A stretch of 64,000 nucleotides of DNA from Dactylosporangium siamense (GCF_016862795.1 NZ_BONQ01000054.1:1-64000), one strand, 5' to 3'. Positions 1-10,104 are shown, counted from the first letter of the stretch. The notes: generated by a model from the letters alone, not told the origin. Translations and numbers: made by a program.

Positions 1-3000
1 CCTGCTTGAACCCGGTGGTGCCGACCCCGTCGTACAGGCCGGTCTTACGGCCGAGCTCGTCGTACTTGAGGGTCGTACTCACCCCCGGCCTGGCGTCGGT
101 GACCGTCGCCGGCCGGCCGGCCAGGTCGTAACTGATGCTTGTGGTGCCCTTGTCCGGGTCAGAGGTCGAGACGAGTTGGCCGAGCAGATTGTACTGGCTC
201 GTCCAAGAGTTGCCGGACTGGTCCTGGACCTGCCTGAGGCGGTCGAAAAGGTCGTAGGTGTACGTAGTGGCGTGGTAGCTGCCGGTCGGGGTACCGCCGA
301 GGTACTGGCGCAGTTCGGTGGTCTTGCCCCGGCCGTTGACGTAGGTGGTGGTGGCGGCGCCGCCGTCGGGTGGTGTGACGGTGGTGTAGTTGCCGTCGTA
401 GGCGGTGGTGATCTGCCACTTCAGGGTGTTGACCGAATACAACGCGTCGACGGTCTGCCGACCGAGGCTGTCGTAGGTATAGCGGTGCTGGTTCTTGACA
501 CCAGAATCGGTGTCGGCGAAGTTGGCGAGCGCGGCGGTCGCCGCGTTCAGGTTCCAGAACGTGGTGGTTTTGGCGGTGAGGCCGCGTCCGTCGTACTGGG
601 TGTCGGTGACGATCCGTCCGGTGTTGGCCTGCGGGGCCGGGCTCTGGTGCTGCCGGAGCCGCAGGTTGCCGTCGTACAGGTCGTAGCTGGTGATCCCGTT
701 CCCGTTCGGGCCCAGCACCGTCGTGGCAACGGAGTTGATCGACCCCGGACCCGTGGACAGCGTGTAGGTGTATTGAGAGTCCGGGAGGCCGGTGGCAGGG
801 CGGTTCAGCCACACTTGGGTGAGCCGGCCCAGCGGGTCGTAGACCGCGGTGGTGGTCTTGTCGTTGGCGTCCTTCAGCGTCACCGGTACGCCGCGGGCAC
901 CGTCCGACGTGATAGTCGCACTATGCCCGAGCGGGTTGGTGGTAACGGTCGTGATGACCGGAGCGTCCGCGGCGGGAGTGTACTGGATGGTGGTCTTGTG
1001 GGCGTTGTCGTTCATCGGGTCACGGGTCCACACGACCCGGCCGTAGCTGTCGTAGCCGGTGTTCGCGGTGTTCTGCCAACTCAGGACCGGGTTCGCCGGC
1101 ACGCTGTAATCGACGCTACTCAGCGCGTCGGTCCTGGTGACGAGGCCCTGGCCGACCGGACCGGTGCCGGTGGTGTTGCCGTCGTAGTACGTGAACGTCC
1201 CGCCCTGGTAGTGGCCGAGCCCATAGAGGTTGCAGTACGTCTGCAGGGTCTGCCGCTGGTAGTTGACGTGGTAGCGGCCACTGCTCGGGTCGACGCTGCG
1301 GTCGGCGTAGGTGATCTCGGTGCAGCGGTCGTCGGTCGGGTCGGCCTCGTCACCGTAGTCGCGGATCAGGGTGGGCAGGGTGTAGCTGTCGGTCGTGGTG
1401 GTGGTCTTGGTCCATCGCCACCCCTCGACTCCCGCCGTGGTGGTGTGGGTGCGGGTGCGGGTCTCGGTCTCGGCAAAGTTGTTCGCGACCAGGGTCCCCA
1501 TCCCGTACGCGAGGGGACGCGTCGCGACCGCGCCGTAGCCGTAGCTGTGCAACGTCGAGGAGTACGCCAGCCCACCCGGCCGGAACGACGTGTCCTCCCG
1601 CAGTTTCCCCCGCAGCATGTAGAAGTCGGTGGTTGTGCCCTGCGAGTCTTCGATGGTGGCTGTCCGGGCCCCGCCAGTAGCGTCGGCGCGGTCACCGTGC
1701 AGGCCCCGGTAGTACAACGACGAGGACACCGTCTGCGTGCCGCCGACCGGCCCGGTCGTCGTGGTGACATCGGTGTAGCCACGCCAGTCCGACCACGACC
1801 GCCGCGACAGCGGCGACATCTCGGACGGATCATGACCCCACAGCACCTTCGTCGAGGAGTGCGCGAGGCTGTAGGTATAACTGGTCAACACCGGCGGCGC
1901 GGTCGAATCAGCCATGTCGGTCTGCTGCACCGCGGTCACCACGTACTTGTGGAACCAGCCGAACCCTGCCGTACCGCCCTCCGGCGCCCAGTACTGCGGG
2001 AAACACCGGTAGATGTTGGCGTTCGCGCTGCCCTCGGGGATGTTCGTCGGGCTGCAGTCCGTTCCCGCGTAGTACACCGTCAACAGACCGCCGGTGCCGT
2101 TCTCGATGCTGCCGAGCCGGAACCGGCGCAACTTGAGCACACCAGCAGCCAGGTTGTAGTCGACCCGGTTGTCCAACGCGCCACCACCGAACGCCATCGG
2201 CGGCTCCGACAACGACACGCCACCCTTGAACCCGGTGTGCTGCAACCCCTCCAGCCACAACGCCGCCGGACTGGTATCGCCAGGGTTCAGGAAATCGTGG
2301 TCAAGAGTCCACTGGTCGACGTTTTGATAGGTGGGCGGGACGGTGGTCGCATCCGTCAACACCCTCGTGGTCACCGACGCCAACGCCCACTGCATGAAGT
2401 GCGCCGGGCTGGTCTGGTTCGGGCACGAGGCCTGCACGCAGTACTGATCCCACGGCACGTCGATCCCGCAGGACCCCACGTCGTTGCACCGGCCGGCCGG
2501 GTTCACCGCGAAGTCGACCACCATCGGCGCCGGCTTGCCCGCCGCGCCCTCCGAACCCTGCCGGGTGCCGTACTCGATCCGCGTCGGGAACACGTTGATG
2601 TCGTAGTCCGCGACACCGTTACCGTTGTTGTGCCCGTACTTCGCGGTCGTCTTCTGATAGAAGATCGTCTCACTGTTCCCGCGCGGGTCCACCACATAGT
2701 CCAGGTTCCACCGGAACGCCTGCGCACACGACGACGCCGCATACCCACCCTGCGCCGGCGTCTTGTAGCACGGCTCTCCACTGTGGTTGCCGTACACCGG
2801 CACGATCCCCGTGGAATTCGTCTGCGCCGCTGTCGCACTGTAGGCGCCGCCGTGACCGAAGAAGTACTGCGTCCCGTCCGGCGACATCACTTGCCAGAAC
2901 TCACCGTCATTGTCAAAGTTGACCGCACCGGTGTACTTCTTGAAACTCCAACCCTTGTGAATCGCCGACTTGTACTCACCGGTCGTGCTGTCCCGCACCA

Positions 3001-4183
3001 ACTGCCCTGACACGCCGTCTAGCACGATCGAGACCGGCTCGTTGTCGCCGTTCGCCGACGTCCAACACAAGTCACCGGTCGCGTTGCCATCATCGGAACA
3101 ACCACGGTAGGACCGCTCGATATAGCCGAGCTCGAGGTCCCAGCCGTCGCCGACCCACGACGCCTGCGCATTCGTCGCCACCGTCTTACCGTCAAGGCCG
3201 CCCGAGCTGTACTGCAGCGCCAGCTTCGGCGTGGGACCACCCAACGACGGCGGGACCTTCAACGGCACGCTGTAGGTGAAGTCGCCCGACGAGCCGCCGT
3301 GCGACCATGACCCGGCCGGCGACAGCGTGGTCTTGGACCAGTCACCGGCCTGCGACGTCGTACCTGCCGTCAACGCCAATACCGCACCGGCAGACCCCGA
3401 CCTGGCAGACTTCGACCCACCCGCCACCGCTGCCGGGTCACCCGGCACCTGCACCGCGTCGAACGACACCCGCTTCGACACCGGGTTGTTCACCGACTTC
3501 AACGGCGTCTGCACCTGACACTGCGGCAAACCCGGTGTGCTCGCCGCGCACGCCGGCAACGACACCAACCGCAACCGACCGCCGAAATCACCGCCATACC
3601 CCGTCGCGAAAGCCGCGTAATCCAGGTCTAGGCCCACCGCCGCAGACCCCGCAGCGCCATCCGCCCGGGCCACCGTTAACACCACACCCTTGACGTTCAA
3701 CGCCGCGGCCGCGTCCTGACCAAGCACCGAAACCCGCACCTGCGACACCGCCCCGGCAGCCGCCTGCGCGGACTGCTCCCCCGCCGTGCGCGGCTCCGAC
3801 ACCGGACCACCCGGCCGCACCACCACCGGCAAACCACCCGGCGCCACCACCGCACCCTGCTGCTTCGCCTGAGCCTGCGCCTGCGCCGTTCCGGCCACCG
3901 CCACCACCGCAGACGCAGCCACCGGCCACACCGGTGCAGGCACCTTCCCCAACGCCGCCGAATCAGACTCCACCGCCGGCCGCGCGCGGCCCGGCACACC
4001 AGACACCGCCACCGAACGCTCTTGAGGATTCACCGCCCCAGACGGGTTGACAGGCGCGGCATGCGCCGGCAACGCCACCACCACGGGGGCCAACAACGCA
4101 CCCGTCGACATGGCGGTCAACCACCGCCACACCCGGCCACGCCCCGACCCGTGCATCGAGAATGCGTCCCGACGACCCACCAT
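1..4183 (-). CDS. Secreted RHS/YD-repeat protein (SpvB/TcdB-like), 3' end beyond the window
   Basis: About 1,394 codons are visible and the frame stays open to the left edge, so the C-terminus (core and any toxin tip) is missing. The ATG at 4183 is preceded by a strong GGGGGAGG ribosome binding site. Residues 15-42 form a Sec signal (basic start, hydrophobic core LLAPVVVALP, AHA-A cleavage). The middle has the actinobacterial SpvB-like pattern (FTYSVPLKVPPSLGGPTP, then an AxWVGDGWDLELGYIERSY segment). The last few hundred residues carry YD repeats such as YDPLGRLTQVW, YDSLGRQTVDALY and YDELGRKTG. Family knowledge: these proteins form large shells that often deliver a variable C-terminal toxin. 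Whether this one is toxic cannot be decided, because the tip lies outside the window. Confidence 0.9.
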   Translation of the reverse strand, partial: MVGRRDAFSMHGSGRGRVWRWLTAMSTGALLAPVVVALPAHAAPVNPSGAVNPQERSVAVSGVPGRARPAVESDSAALGKVPAPVWPVAASAVVAVAGTAQAQAQAKQQGAVVAPGGLPVVVRPGGPVSEPRTAGEQSAQAAAGAVSQVRVSVLGQDAAAALNVKGVVLTVARADGAAGSAAVGLDLDYAAFATGYGGDFGGRLRLVSLPACAASTPGLPQCQVQTPLKSVNNPVSKRVSFDAVQVPGDPAAVAGGSKSARSGSAGAVLALTAGTTSQAGDWSKTTLSPAGSWSHGGSSGDFTYSVPLKVPPSLGGPTPKLALQYSSGGLDGKTVATNAQASWVGDGWDLELGYIERSYRGCSDDGNATGDLCWTSANGDNEPVSIVLDGVSGQLVRDSTTGEYKSAIHKGWSFKKYTGAVNFDNDGEFWQVMSPDGTQYFFGHGGAYSATAAQTNSTGIVPVYGNHSGEPCYKTPAQGGYAASSCAQAFRWNLDYVVDPRGNSETIFYQKTTAKYGHNNGNGVADYDINVFPTRIEYGTRQGSEGAAGKPAPMVVDFAVNPAGRCNDVGSCGIDVPWDQYCVQASCPNQTSPAHFMQWALASVTTRVLTDATTVPPTYQNVDQWTLDHDFLNPGDTSPAALWLEGLQHTGFKGGVSLSEPPMAFGGGALDNRVDYNLAAGVLKLRRFRLGSIENGTGGLLTVYYAGTDCSPTNIPEGSANANIYRCFPQYWAPEGGTAGFGWFHKYVVTAVQQTDMADSTAPPVLTSYTYSLAHSSTKVLWGHDPSEMSPLSRRSWSDWRGYTDVTTTTGPVGGTQTVSSSLYYRGLHGDRADATGGARTATIEDSQGTTTDFYMLRGKLREDTSFRPGGLAYSSTLHSYGYGAVATRPLAYGMGTLVANNFAETETRTRTHTTTAGVEGWRWTKTTTTTDSYTLPTLIRDYGDEADPTDDRCTEITYADRSVDPSSGRYHVNYQRQTLQTYCNLYGLGHYQGGTFTYYDGNTTGTGPVGQGLVTRTDALSSVDYSVPANPVLSWQNTANTGYDSYGRVVWTRDPMNDNAHKTTIQYTPAADAPVITTVTTNPLGHSATITSDGARGVPVTLKDANDKTTTAVYDPLGRLTQVWLNRPATGLPDSQYTYTLSTGPGSINSVATTVLGPNGNGITSYDLYDGNLRLRQHQSPAPQANTGRIVTDTQYDGRGLTAKTTTFWNLNAATAALANFADTDSGVKNQHRYTYDSLGRQTVDALYSVNTLKWQITTAYDGNYTTVTPPDGGAATTTYVNGRGKTTELRQYLGGTPTGSYHATTYTYDLFDRLRQVQDQSGNSWTSQYNLLGQLVSTSDPDKGTTSISYDLAGRPATVTDARPGVSTTLKYDELGRKTGLYDGVGTTGFKQ

Positions 4184-4525
4184 GCGTGCCTCCCCCACAA
4201 ACGATCATGCAGGCAGGACGATAGTGATGATCAACGATTGTGGGAAGGAGCGGGAAGATCCATTACACGCCGCTACCGGGCTAGCGGCGACAGCTCCGTG
4301 TACGAGCCACTGATACAGGCAGTTTCAGTGATCCATGTCATTACATCGAGTTACACAGCGTCACCACGGAAATCTGGACCGTTTCAAATGGGGTGAGTCG
4401 GGCAAACGTGTCATCGTTCATAGGTGGTCGCTTGCCAGTGAATCCGCCGCATCGAGGGCGCAAACAGCGAGGGCGGAGCCAATCGGGTCAACCGAGGCTG
4501 TTCCTGCGTGTCCCGGGGAGAAGCT
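4184..4525. other. Intergenic region between RHS gene and cupin remnant
   Basis: No convincing gene is seen. It holds the ribosome binding site of the RHS gene (minus strand, 4189-4196) and is noticeably richer in A and T around 4200-4420 than its neighbours, consistent with promoter DNA for the minus-strand gene. I could not place a specific -35/-10 pair. Short open frames here have no family resemblance that I recognise. Confidence 0.4.
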
Positions 4526-4818
4526 ATGAGCGAGGTTCATGTCCGGCCCGGCGGCGGTCGGCGCTACCCGATGATCGACGGCGATCCCGCCGCGAAGGCG
4601 GGAGTACGGGACGTCGGCGGGACTTTGAGGTCTTCGAGGTGATCGCCCCACCGCCTCGCCAGCGCCACCGCACGTCTCGCCGTGGACCGGCATGCTCTAC
4701 CTGATCGAGGGCCGCGTCACCGCGCTGGTGGACGGTACGCCGTGCGACGTCGAGCCCAAGGCTCTCGGCGAGTCCGCCGATTCCTGGCGATCACCACCGG
4801 CAATGGCGCAAGGCTGAG
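4526..4818 (+). pseudogene. Cupin-domain protein, broken by frameshifts
   Basis: An ATG at 4526 with a GGGGAG ribosome binding site starts MSEVHVRPGGGRRYPMIDG but stops after 38 codons. The next cupin piece, DFEVFEVIAPP, lies in another frame near 4620-4650. The core strand (WTGMLYLIEGRVTALVDG, then TPCDVEP) is in a third reading from about 4677, and the final strand FLAITTGNGARL is in yet another frame at 4781-4816. Consecutive pieces of one small cupin in successive frames are strong evidence of decay by small insertions and deletions. Nothing recognisable follows up to 5071. Confidence 0.75.
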
Positions 4819-5071
4819 ACAATCACGGCACCCGGTCGGGTACGGCCCGACGGTCGAACACTCCGCCAACTCGGCGGCAGCCGGATCCGTAGTGGGCGAA
4901 CTGGATGAAGCCAATGGGCCTTGACTGCGGAACCAGATGCCGGGAACCAGAGCAGATCCGCTACCCAGAGCCGGGTAGAGGTCCTTGTTCGCGGTCCGGC
5001 CAGACTCCAACGCAGGCCGATGGAATCAGGGCTGCGGCTGGGGCTCAACCACCGAGCCCCGGGGCGGCAGG

Positions 5072-6967
5072 TCAGAGCACGGCGGCTCGGGCGCGGAGCA
5101 GTTCGGCCACCGACCAGGCCTGGAACGGGCAGCCGGTGGCGGTGTGCGGGGCGTCGCCGTCCGTGGTCTCCGACACCGAGCCCAGGCCCCACTCACCGAG
5201 GTGCAGCTCCAGGCCGTCCAGCACGCCGGTGACGTCGGCGCCCACGCGTTGGGCGGCGTCGACGAACGGGCCGATCAGCCAGGGCCAGACGGTGCCCTGG
5301 TGGTAGGCGCGGTCGCGGTCGGCGGGGCCGCCCTGGTGGCGGCCGCGGTACGCCGGTGCGTCCGGGGCCAGCGAGCGCGGGCCGAGGGACGTGAGCAGCG
5401 CGGTGCGGCACAGCTCGACGGTCCGCGGGTCGGCCGCCGGGACGTGCGGCAGTGCGACGGCCAAAAGCTGGTTCGGGCGCACGGACGGGTCGTCGCCGGT
5501 GGGGCCGTCGACGACGTCGTAGAGGCCGGAACCGTCCGGGCGGGGGAAGCGGCGTTCGAAGGACGCGGCGGCGCGAGCGGCGGCGGACGCCCAGTCGTTC
5601 GGGCGGCGGATGCGGTCGAAGAGGGCGGCGGTGGTGGCCAGGCCCGAGATCCACAGGGCGTTGATCTCGACGGCCTTGCCCTGGCGTTCGGTGACGGGGT
5701 CGCCGCCGATGCGGGCGTCCATCCAGGTGAGGGCGAAGCCGGGCTTGCCCTGGGTGAGGAGGCCGTCGGCGGGGTCGGCGGCGATGCCGTAGCGGGTGCC
5801 CCGCTGGTGGTGGGTGAGCACCGCGTTCATGCTGTCGGCGAGCTCGGCGACGGTGTCCAGGTCGCCGGAGGCCGCGCAGTACCGGTCGATCGCGTGCAGG
5901 AACCACAGCGCCGCGTCGGCGGTGTTGTACTCCAGCGTGCCGGTGTCGGCGGTGTTGGCGAGCATCCCCTCCGACACGGTGGCGCCGGCGCGCAGCAGGA
6001 CCCGGCGGGCCTCGTCGAGGCGGCCGGTGGTCAGGAACAGGCCCTCGAAGGACGTCATCAGGTCGCGGGACCACTCCCCGAACCAGGGGTAGCCGGCCGC
6101 GGCCGACGGGCCGGTCGGGGTGTCGATGACGAACTGGTCCGCGGCGATCACGAGCTGCCGGCCGACGGCATCGGTCGCTCCGGCGCCCCGGACGAGCGCG
6201 CGGGCGCGGGACCGGGCGGCGGCGACAAGGGCGTCCGCGGGAGGCAGCACGCCGCCGTAGGGGGCCGCGGCGGCGGTGACCCCGACGGACGCGCCGGGCG
6301 CCAGGGAAGCGGTGAACCAGCCGGCGGCCCACAGGTCCTCGTCCGGGTTCAGGCCGCGGGCCGCCTCGGCGCGGGCATGCACCCCCCGGAACCACTCACC
6401 GCCGGGCTGCCAGTTCGGCCCGGTGACCCGGTACGCGCCGTCGAACTCGAAGCCGTCCGCGACCGGGATCATCCGGGGTTCGATGTCGCCGTGGCGTTCG
6501 CCGTGGGCGTCGCGCCAGGTGCACAGCGGGGTCAGTTCGAGCGTGATCGGGCCCGGGGCGCGCAGGACGCGGAAGACGACGCCGACCGCGGGGCGGCCGT
6601 GTGCCATCGCGATCTCCCGTTCGAGCACCACGTCGCCGAGGTCCCAGCGCCAGCACGGCACGCCGTCCTCGAGGCGGAACTCGGCGAGGTGGACGTGCCC
6701 GGCGGGGTCGACGGCGCCGCCGGCCCATTCGTCGGTGGCGAGGCGGAACACCCGGTCGCCGGCCCGCACGACCGGGTCGAGGGCGGCCAGGCCGAGCATC
6801 CGGGAGCTGGCGCCGGGCGCCGCGGCGACGAGCAGGCCGTGGTAGCGGCGGGTGCGCAGGCCCGCGACCGTGCCCATCGCGTAGCCGCCGAGCCCGTCCG
6901 TCACCAGCCACTCGCGGGTGGACGCGGCATCGAGGTCGCCGCACACCTGGCGGCCGAAGGTGATCAC
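5072..6967 (-). CDS. Amylo-alpha-1,6-glucosidase / glycogen debranching-type enzyme
   Basis: 631 residues from a GTG whose bases overlap the TGA stop of the upstream GH63-like gene (GTGA), indicating translational coupling. The N-terminal third fits the bacterial GDE N-terminal domain (REWLVTDGLGGYAMGTVAG, TRRYHGLLVAA). The C-terminal two thirds fit the (alpha/alpha)6 GDE catalytic domain, with GYPWFGEWSRDLMTSFEGL, EYNTADAALWFLHAIDRY and LTWMDARIGG. Family role: hydrolysis of alpha-1,6 branch stubs in glycogen-like glucans. No signal peptide is seen, so a cytoplasmic location is likely. A longer upstream reading in this frame lies inside the neighbouring gene and was not used. Confidence 0.9.
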   Translation of the reverse strand: MITFGRQVCGDLDAASTREWLVTDGLGGYAMGTVAGLRTRRYHGLLVAAAPGASSRMLGLAALDPVVRAGDRVFRLATDEWAGGAVDPAGHVHLAEFRLEDGVPCWRWDLGDVVLEREIAMAHGRPAVGVVFRVLRAPGPITLELTPLCTWRDAHGERHGDIEPRMIPVADGFEFDGAYRVTGPNWQPGGEWFRGVHARAEAARGLNPDEDLWAAGWFTASLAPGASVGVTAAAAPYGGVLPPADALVAAARSRARALVRGAGATDAVGRQLVIAADQFVIDTPTGPSAAAGYPWFGEWSRDLMTSFEGLFLTTGRLDEARRVLLRAGATVSEGMLANTADTGTLEYNTADAALWFLHAIDRYCAASGDLDTVAELADSMNAVLTHHQRGTRYGIAADPADGLLTQGKPGFALTWMDARIGGDPVTERQGKAVEINALWISGLATTAALFDRIRRPNDWASAAARAAASFERRFPRPDGSGLYDVVDGPTGDDPSVRPNQLLAVALPHVPAADPRTVELCRTALLTSLGPRSLAPDAPAYRGRHQGGPADRDRAYHQGTVWPWLIGPFVDAAQRVGADVTGVLDGLELHLGEWGLGSVSETTDGDAPHTATGCPFQAWSVAELLRARAAVL

Positions 6968-9585
6968 CGCTGGACTCCCGTGGAAGGACGGGCGATGAGC
7001 TCGGCCAGCAGCCCGGTCCAGCCGGTCTGGTGCATCGCGCCGAGCCCCGCGCCGTTGTCGGCGTGGAAGTACTCGTAGAAGAGCAGGTTGTCGCGCCAGT
7101 TCGGGTCGTGCTGCAGCCGGTCCACCCAGCCGAACGCCGGTCTGCGGCCGTCGGCGCCACGGCGGTACAGCGAGAGCATCCGCTGACGCAGATCCTCGGC
7201 GATCTCGCCGGCGGTGCACTGGCGCCCGGAGCCGGTCGGATACTCGATCTTCACGGCGTCGCCGAGGTTGGTGTGGTAGTCCTCCAGGGTGCGCAGCACC
7301 AGGTAGTTCAGCGGCATCCACAGCGGGCCGCGCCAGTTGGAGTTGCCGCCGAACATGCCGGTGGTGGACTCCGCCGGCTCGTAGCTGACGCGCGCGGTCC
7401 AGCCGGGCAGCTCCACGCTGAACGGGTGCGTGGCGTGCCACCGGGACAGGGCCCGCAGGCCGTACGGGGACAGGAAGCTCTCCTCGTCGAACAGGTGCGG
7501 CAGGATGCGGCGGGCCCGCCCGTGCGCGGCCACGCCGACGGCCATGAGGCCGGTGTCGCCGTCGTCGCTGAGCACCTGGTGCGCCGGCATCTCGGCGAAG
7601 CTCTTGGACAGCCGCCGGACCCGGTCGAAGTCCTCCCGATGCAGCGCCTTCGTGGCGAACAGCGGGATGACGCCGACCATCGAGCGCACCCGCAGCGGCG
7701 TGCTGGAGCCGTCGGGGGCGCGCAGCATGTCGTAGTAGAAGCCGTCCTGCTCGTCCCACAGGTCGTTGGCGCGCATCGCCTCGGAGATGAGGGCGAAGTG
7801 CTCCAGGAACTTGACCACGAGGTCGTCCAGCGCCGGGTTGTGCCGGGCGAGCTCCCGGGCCATCTCCAGCAGGTTCAGGCAGTAGAACGCCATCCATGCG
7901 GTCGCGTCGGACTGCTCCAGCCGGTACCCCGGCGGCAGGTGCGACCGGTCGATCGGGCCGATGTTGTCCAACCCCAGGAAGCCGCCCTGGAACAGGTTCC
8001 TGCCGTCGGCGTCCTCACGGTTGACCCACCAGGTGAAGTTCAGCACCAGCTTCGAGAAGACCCGGGTCAGGAACTGCAGGTCGCGCCGGCCGTCGATCTG
8101 ATACACCTGCAGCGCGGCCCACGCCTGCACCGGCGGGTTGAGGTCCTCGAACGCCCACTCGTAGGCGGGGATCGCGCCGTTGGGATGCTGGAACCATTCG
8201 CGGCACAGCAGGACCAGCTGGTACTTCGCGAAGGCCGGGTCGAGGTGGGCGAGCGCGACGGCGTGGAAGGCGGAGTCCCACGCGGCGAACCACGGGTACT
8301 CCCACGGGTCCGGCATGGACATGATGTCGGAGGCGTCCAGGTGCCGCCAGCCGGCGTTGCGGCCGTGCTGCCGGCCGGGCGGGGGCGGCGGCTGCGCCGG
8401 GTCGCCCTTGAGCCACTGGGCGACGTCGTAGTTGTAGAACTGCTTGCCCCAGATCATGCCGGCGAAGCCCTGCCGCATGATCATGGCGTCCTCGGCGGAG
8501 GTCCCCGGCGGCGTCAGGTCCGCGTAGAAGGCGTCGGCCTCGGCCCGCCGCTGCCGCAGCACCTTCTCGAACTTCGGTCCGAAGGCGGACGGGTCGGCCT
8601 TCGGCGCCAGCCGCAGCGACAGCGAGACCGTCTCGCCCGGCTGGGCCGTCACCTCGTACCAGAACGCGGCCTTGGTGCCCTCCCGCTCCGGGTTGACGGT
8701 GGGGGCGCCGTGCACCACGTGGTCGTTGATGCCGTCCTTCGGGAACGGCGTCACGGACGGGCTGCCGAACAGCCGCTCGGCGTTGGTCTCGTTCTCGCAG
8801 TACAGCTGCCGCGGCGTCGCGCCGTCGGGCCCCGGCGCGGCCTGCAGCACCATCGGGCCGAGGCCCTCGTGCTCGACGCCGATCGTGGCACCGCCGGTGG
8901 CGGCGAGACGCGGCCTGGGCCGGTCCTCCGAGTCCCACGACCAGGTGTTGCGGAACCACACGGTCGGCAGCACGTGCAGCGTCGCCGCCTCCGGCCCGGT
9001 GTTGGTGAGCCGCACCCGGATCCGCAGGTCGTCCGGGTCCGCCTTCGCGTAGTCGGTCTCGACGATCCAGTACCGGTCCTCGTCGAACGCGCCGGTGTCC
9101 AGCAGCTCGAACTCCGGCTCCTCCCGGGACCGGCGCCGGTTCTCGCTCACCAGCTGCTCGTAGGGGAACGCCCGCTGCGGGTAGTGGTACCGCCAGCGCA
9201 TCCAGGCGTGGCTGGGCACCGCGTCGAGGTACCACCAGTACTCCTTGGCGTCCTCGCCGTGGTTGCCCTCGTTGCCGGTGAGCCCGAAGATGCGTTCCTT
9301 GAGGATCGGGTCCTCGCCGTTCCACAGGCCGAGGCCGAAGCAGAGCCGCTGCTCGGCGTCGCAGATGCCGCCGAGGCCGTCCTCGCTCCACCGGTACGCC
9401 CGGGAGCGCGCATGCTCGTGCGGGAACGCCTCCCACGCCGTGCCGTCGCCGCTGTAGTCCTCGCGCACGGTGCCCCAGGCCCGCTCGCTGAGGTACGGCC
9501 CCCACCGGTACCAGGGACTCGCGTCAAGAAGGCCGTCCTCCGGTCGCCCGAAGGACGCGACCCGCTCCCGCTCCGCATTGCTCAT
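6964..9585 (-). CDS. GH63-like glucosidase (mannosyl-oligosaccharide glucosidase family)
   Basis: About 873 residues. Typical start segment WYRWGPYLSERAWGTVREDYSGDG, followed by a beta-sandwich region and an (alpha/alpha)6 barrel (DPWEYPWFAAWDSAFHAVALAH, NPPVQAWAALQVYQ, GMFGGNSNWRGPLWMPLNY, DRLQHDPNWRDNLLFYEYFHADNGAGLGAMHQTGW). This matches bacterial GH63 proteins annotated as glucosidases acting on short alpha-glucans or glycosyl-glycerates; the exact substrate is unknown. I chose ATG 9585; an in-frame GTG at 9624 is possible, and neither has a strong ribosome binding site. The stop overlaps the start of the debranching gene, so the two are co-expressed, probably in storage or compatible-solute sugar turnover. 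Confidence 0.85.
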   Translation of the reverse strand: MSNAERERVASFGRPEDGLLDASPWYRWGPYLSERAWGTVREDYSGDGTAWEAFPHEHARSRAYRWSEDGLGGICDAEQRLCFGLGLWNGEDPILKERIFGLTGNEGNHGEDAKEYWWYLDAVPSHAWMRWRYHYPQRAFPYEQLVSENRRRSREEPEFELLDTGAFDEDRYWIVETDYAKADPDDLRIRVRLTNTGPEAATLHVLPTVWFRNTWSWDSEDRPRPRLAATGGATIGVEHEGLGPMVLQAAPGPDGATPRQLYCENETNAERLFGSPSVTPFPKDGINDHVVHGAPTVNPEREGTKAAFWYEVTAQPGETVSLSLRLAPKADPSAFGPKFEKVLRQRRAEADAFYADLTPPGTSAEDAMIMRQGFAGMIWGKQFYNYDVAQWLKGDPAQPPPPPGRQHGRNAGWRHLDASDIMSMPDPWEYPWFAAWDSAFHAVALAHLDPAFAKYQLVLLCREWFQHPNGAIPAYEWAFEDLNPPVQAWAALQVYQIDGRRDLQFLTRVFSKLVLNFTWWVNREDADGRNLFQGGFLGLDNIGPIDRSHLPPGYRLEQSDATAWMAFYCLNLLEMARELARHNPALDDLVVKFLEHFALISEAMRANDLWDEQDGFYYDMLRAPDGSSTPLRVRSMVGVIPLFATKALHREDFDRVRRLSKSFAEMPAHQVLSDDGDTGLMAVGVAAHGRARRILPHLFDEESFLSPYGLRALSRWHATHPFSVELPGWTARVSYEPAESTTGMFGGNSNWRGPLWMPLNYLVLRTLEDYHTNLGDAVKIEYPTGSGRQCTAGEIAEDLRQRMLSLYRRGADGRRPAFGWVDRLQHDPNWRDNLLFYEYFHADNGAGLGAMHQTGWTGLLAELIARPSTGVQR

Positions 9586-9640
9586 GCCGCCAGCGCACCA
9601 TCCCGCGGTGTGTCCGGGCGTCACCCCGGCGGCATGACGC

Positions 9641-9988
9641 TTACTTCTTCCAGAAGAACACGAGGTGGTAGCCGTCCGGGTCGGCCAGTTCGAACTCCAC
9701 CATGCCGGCCTTCTTCGTCGGCTCGGTCGCCGGTTTCAGGCCCAGCGCCTGCACGCCCGCGTAGAACTCCTGGATGTCCTCGACCTTGATGTACAGGTAG
9801 GTGCCGGCGCCCCTGACCGGCGGCTCCTCGCCCTCGTGCGGCCGGAACGTGATCCAGAACCAGTTCACGTAGGCGGTGAGCTGGTTGGCGTCGCGCTTCA
9901 TCCGAAAGCCCAGCTGCTCGTAGAAGGCCGCCGTCTCGTCCAGGTCCTTGACGTAGCAGACCACTCCCGAGATGCTGCTCATCTTCAT
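9641..9988 (-). CDS. VOC (glyoxalase/bleomycin resistance) superfamily protein
   Basis: 115 residues from ATG 9988, chosen because GGAGGAG sits about 8 bases upstream. One beta-alpha-beta-beta-beta repeat pair is evident: MSSISGVVCYVKDLDETAAFYEQLGF at the start and MVEFELADPDGYHLVFFWKK at the end, the latter matching the usual D-P-(D/W)-G metal-side segment. The function of such small VOC proteins (dioxygenase, glyoxalase or drug binding) cannot be told from sequence. It lies 55 bases upstream of the GH63-like gene on the same strand and may share its transcript. Confidence 0.85.
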   Translation of the reverse strand: MKMSSISGVVCYVKDLDETAAFYEQLGFRMKRDANQLTAYVNWFWITFRPHEGEEPPVRGAGTYLYIKVEDIQEFYAGVQALGLKPATEPTKKAGMVEFELADPDGYHLVFFWKK

Positions 9989-10104
9989 CGTCGTGCTCCT
10001 CCGTGCCGTCGGAAAATGCGTTCTCACCGGGTCTGACGGAGCCGACGTACAAGATGTGACCGAGGTGCGACATCGAATTTTCGACGATCACCACCGAGCG
10101 GCTC

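Noticed and set aside
176-3010. Long plus-strand open frame opposite the RHS gene
   Set aside because: It is a GC-driven antisense shadow: low-complexity Val/Arg/Gly content, no domains, while the minus strand encodes a clear RHS protein with a signal peptide and ribosome site.
7030-9789. Long plus-strand open frame opposite the GH63-like gene
   Set aside because: Compositionally biased shadow of the minus-strand coding sequence; no recognisable motifs.
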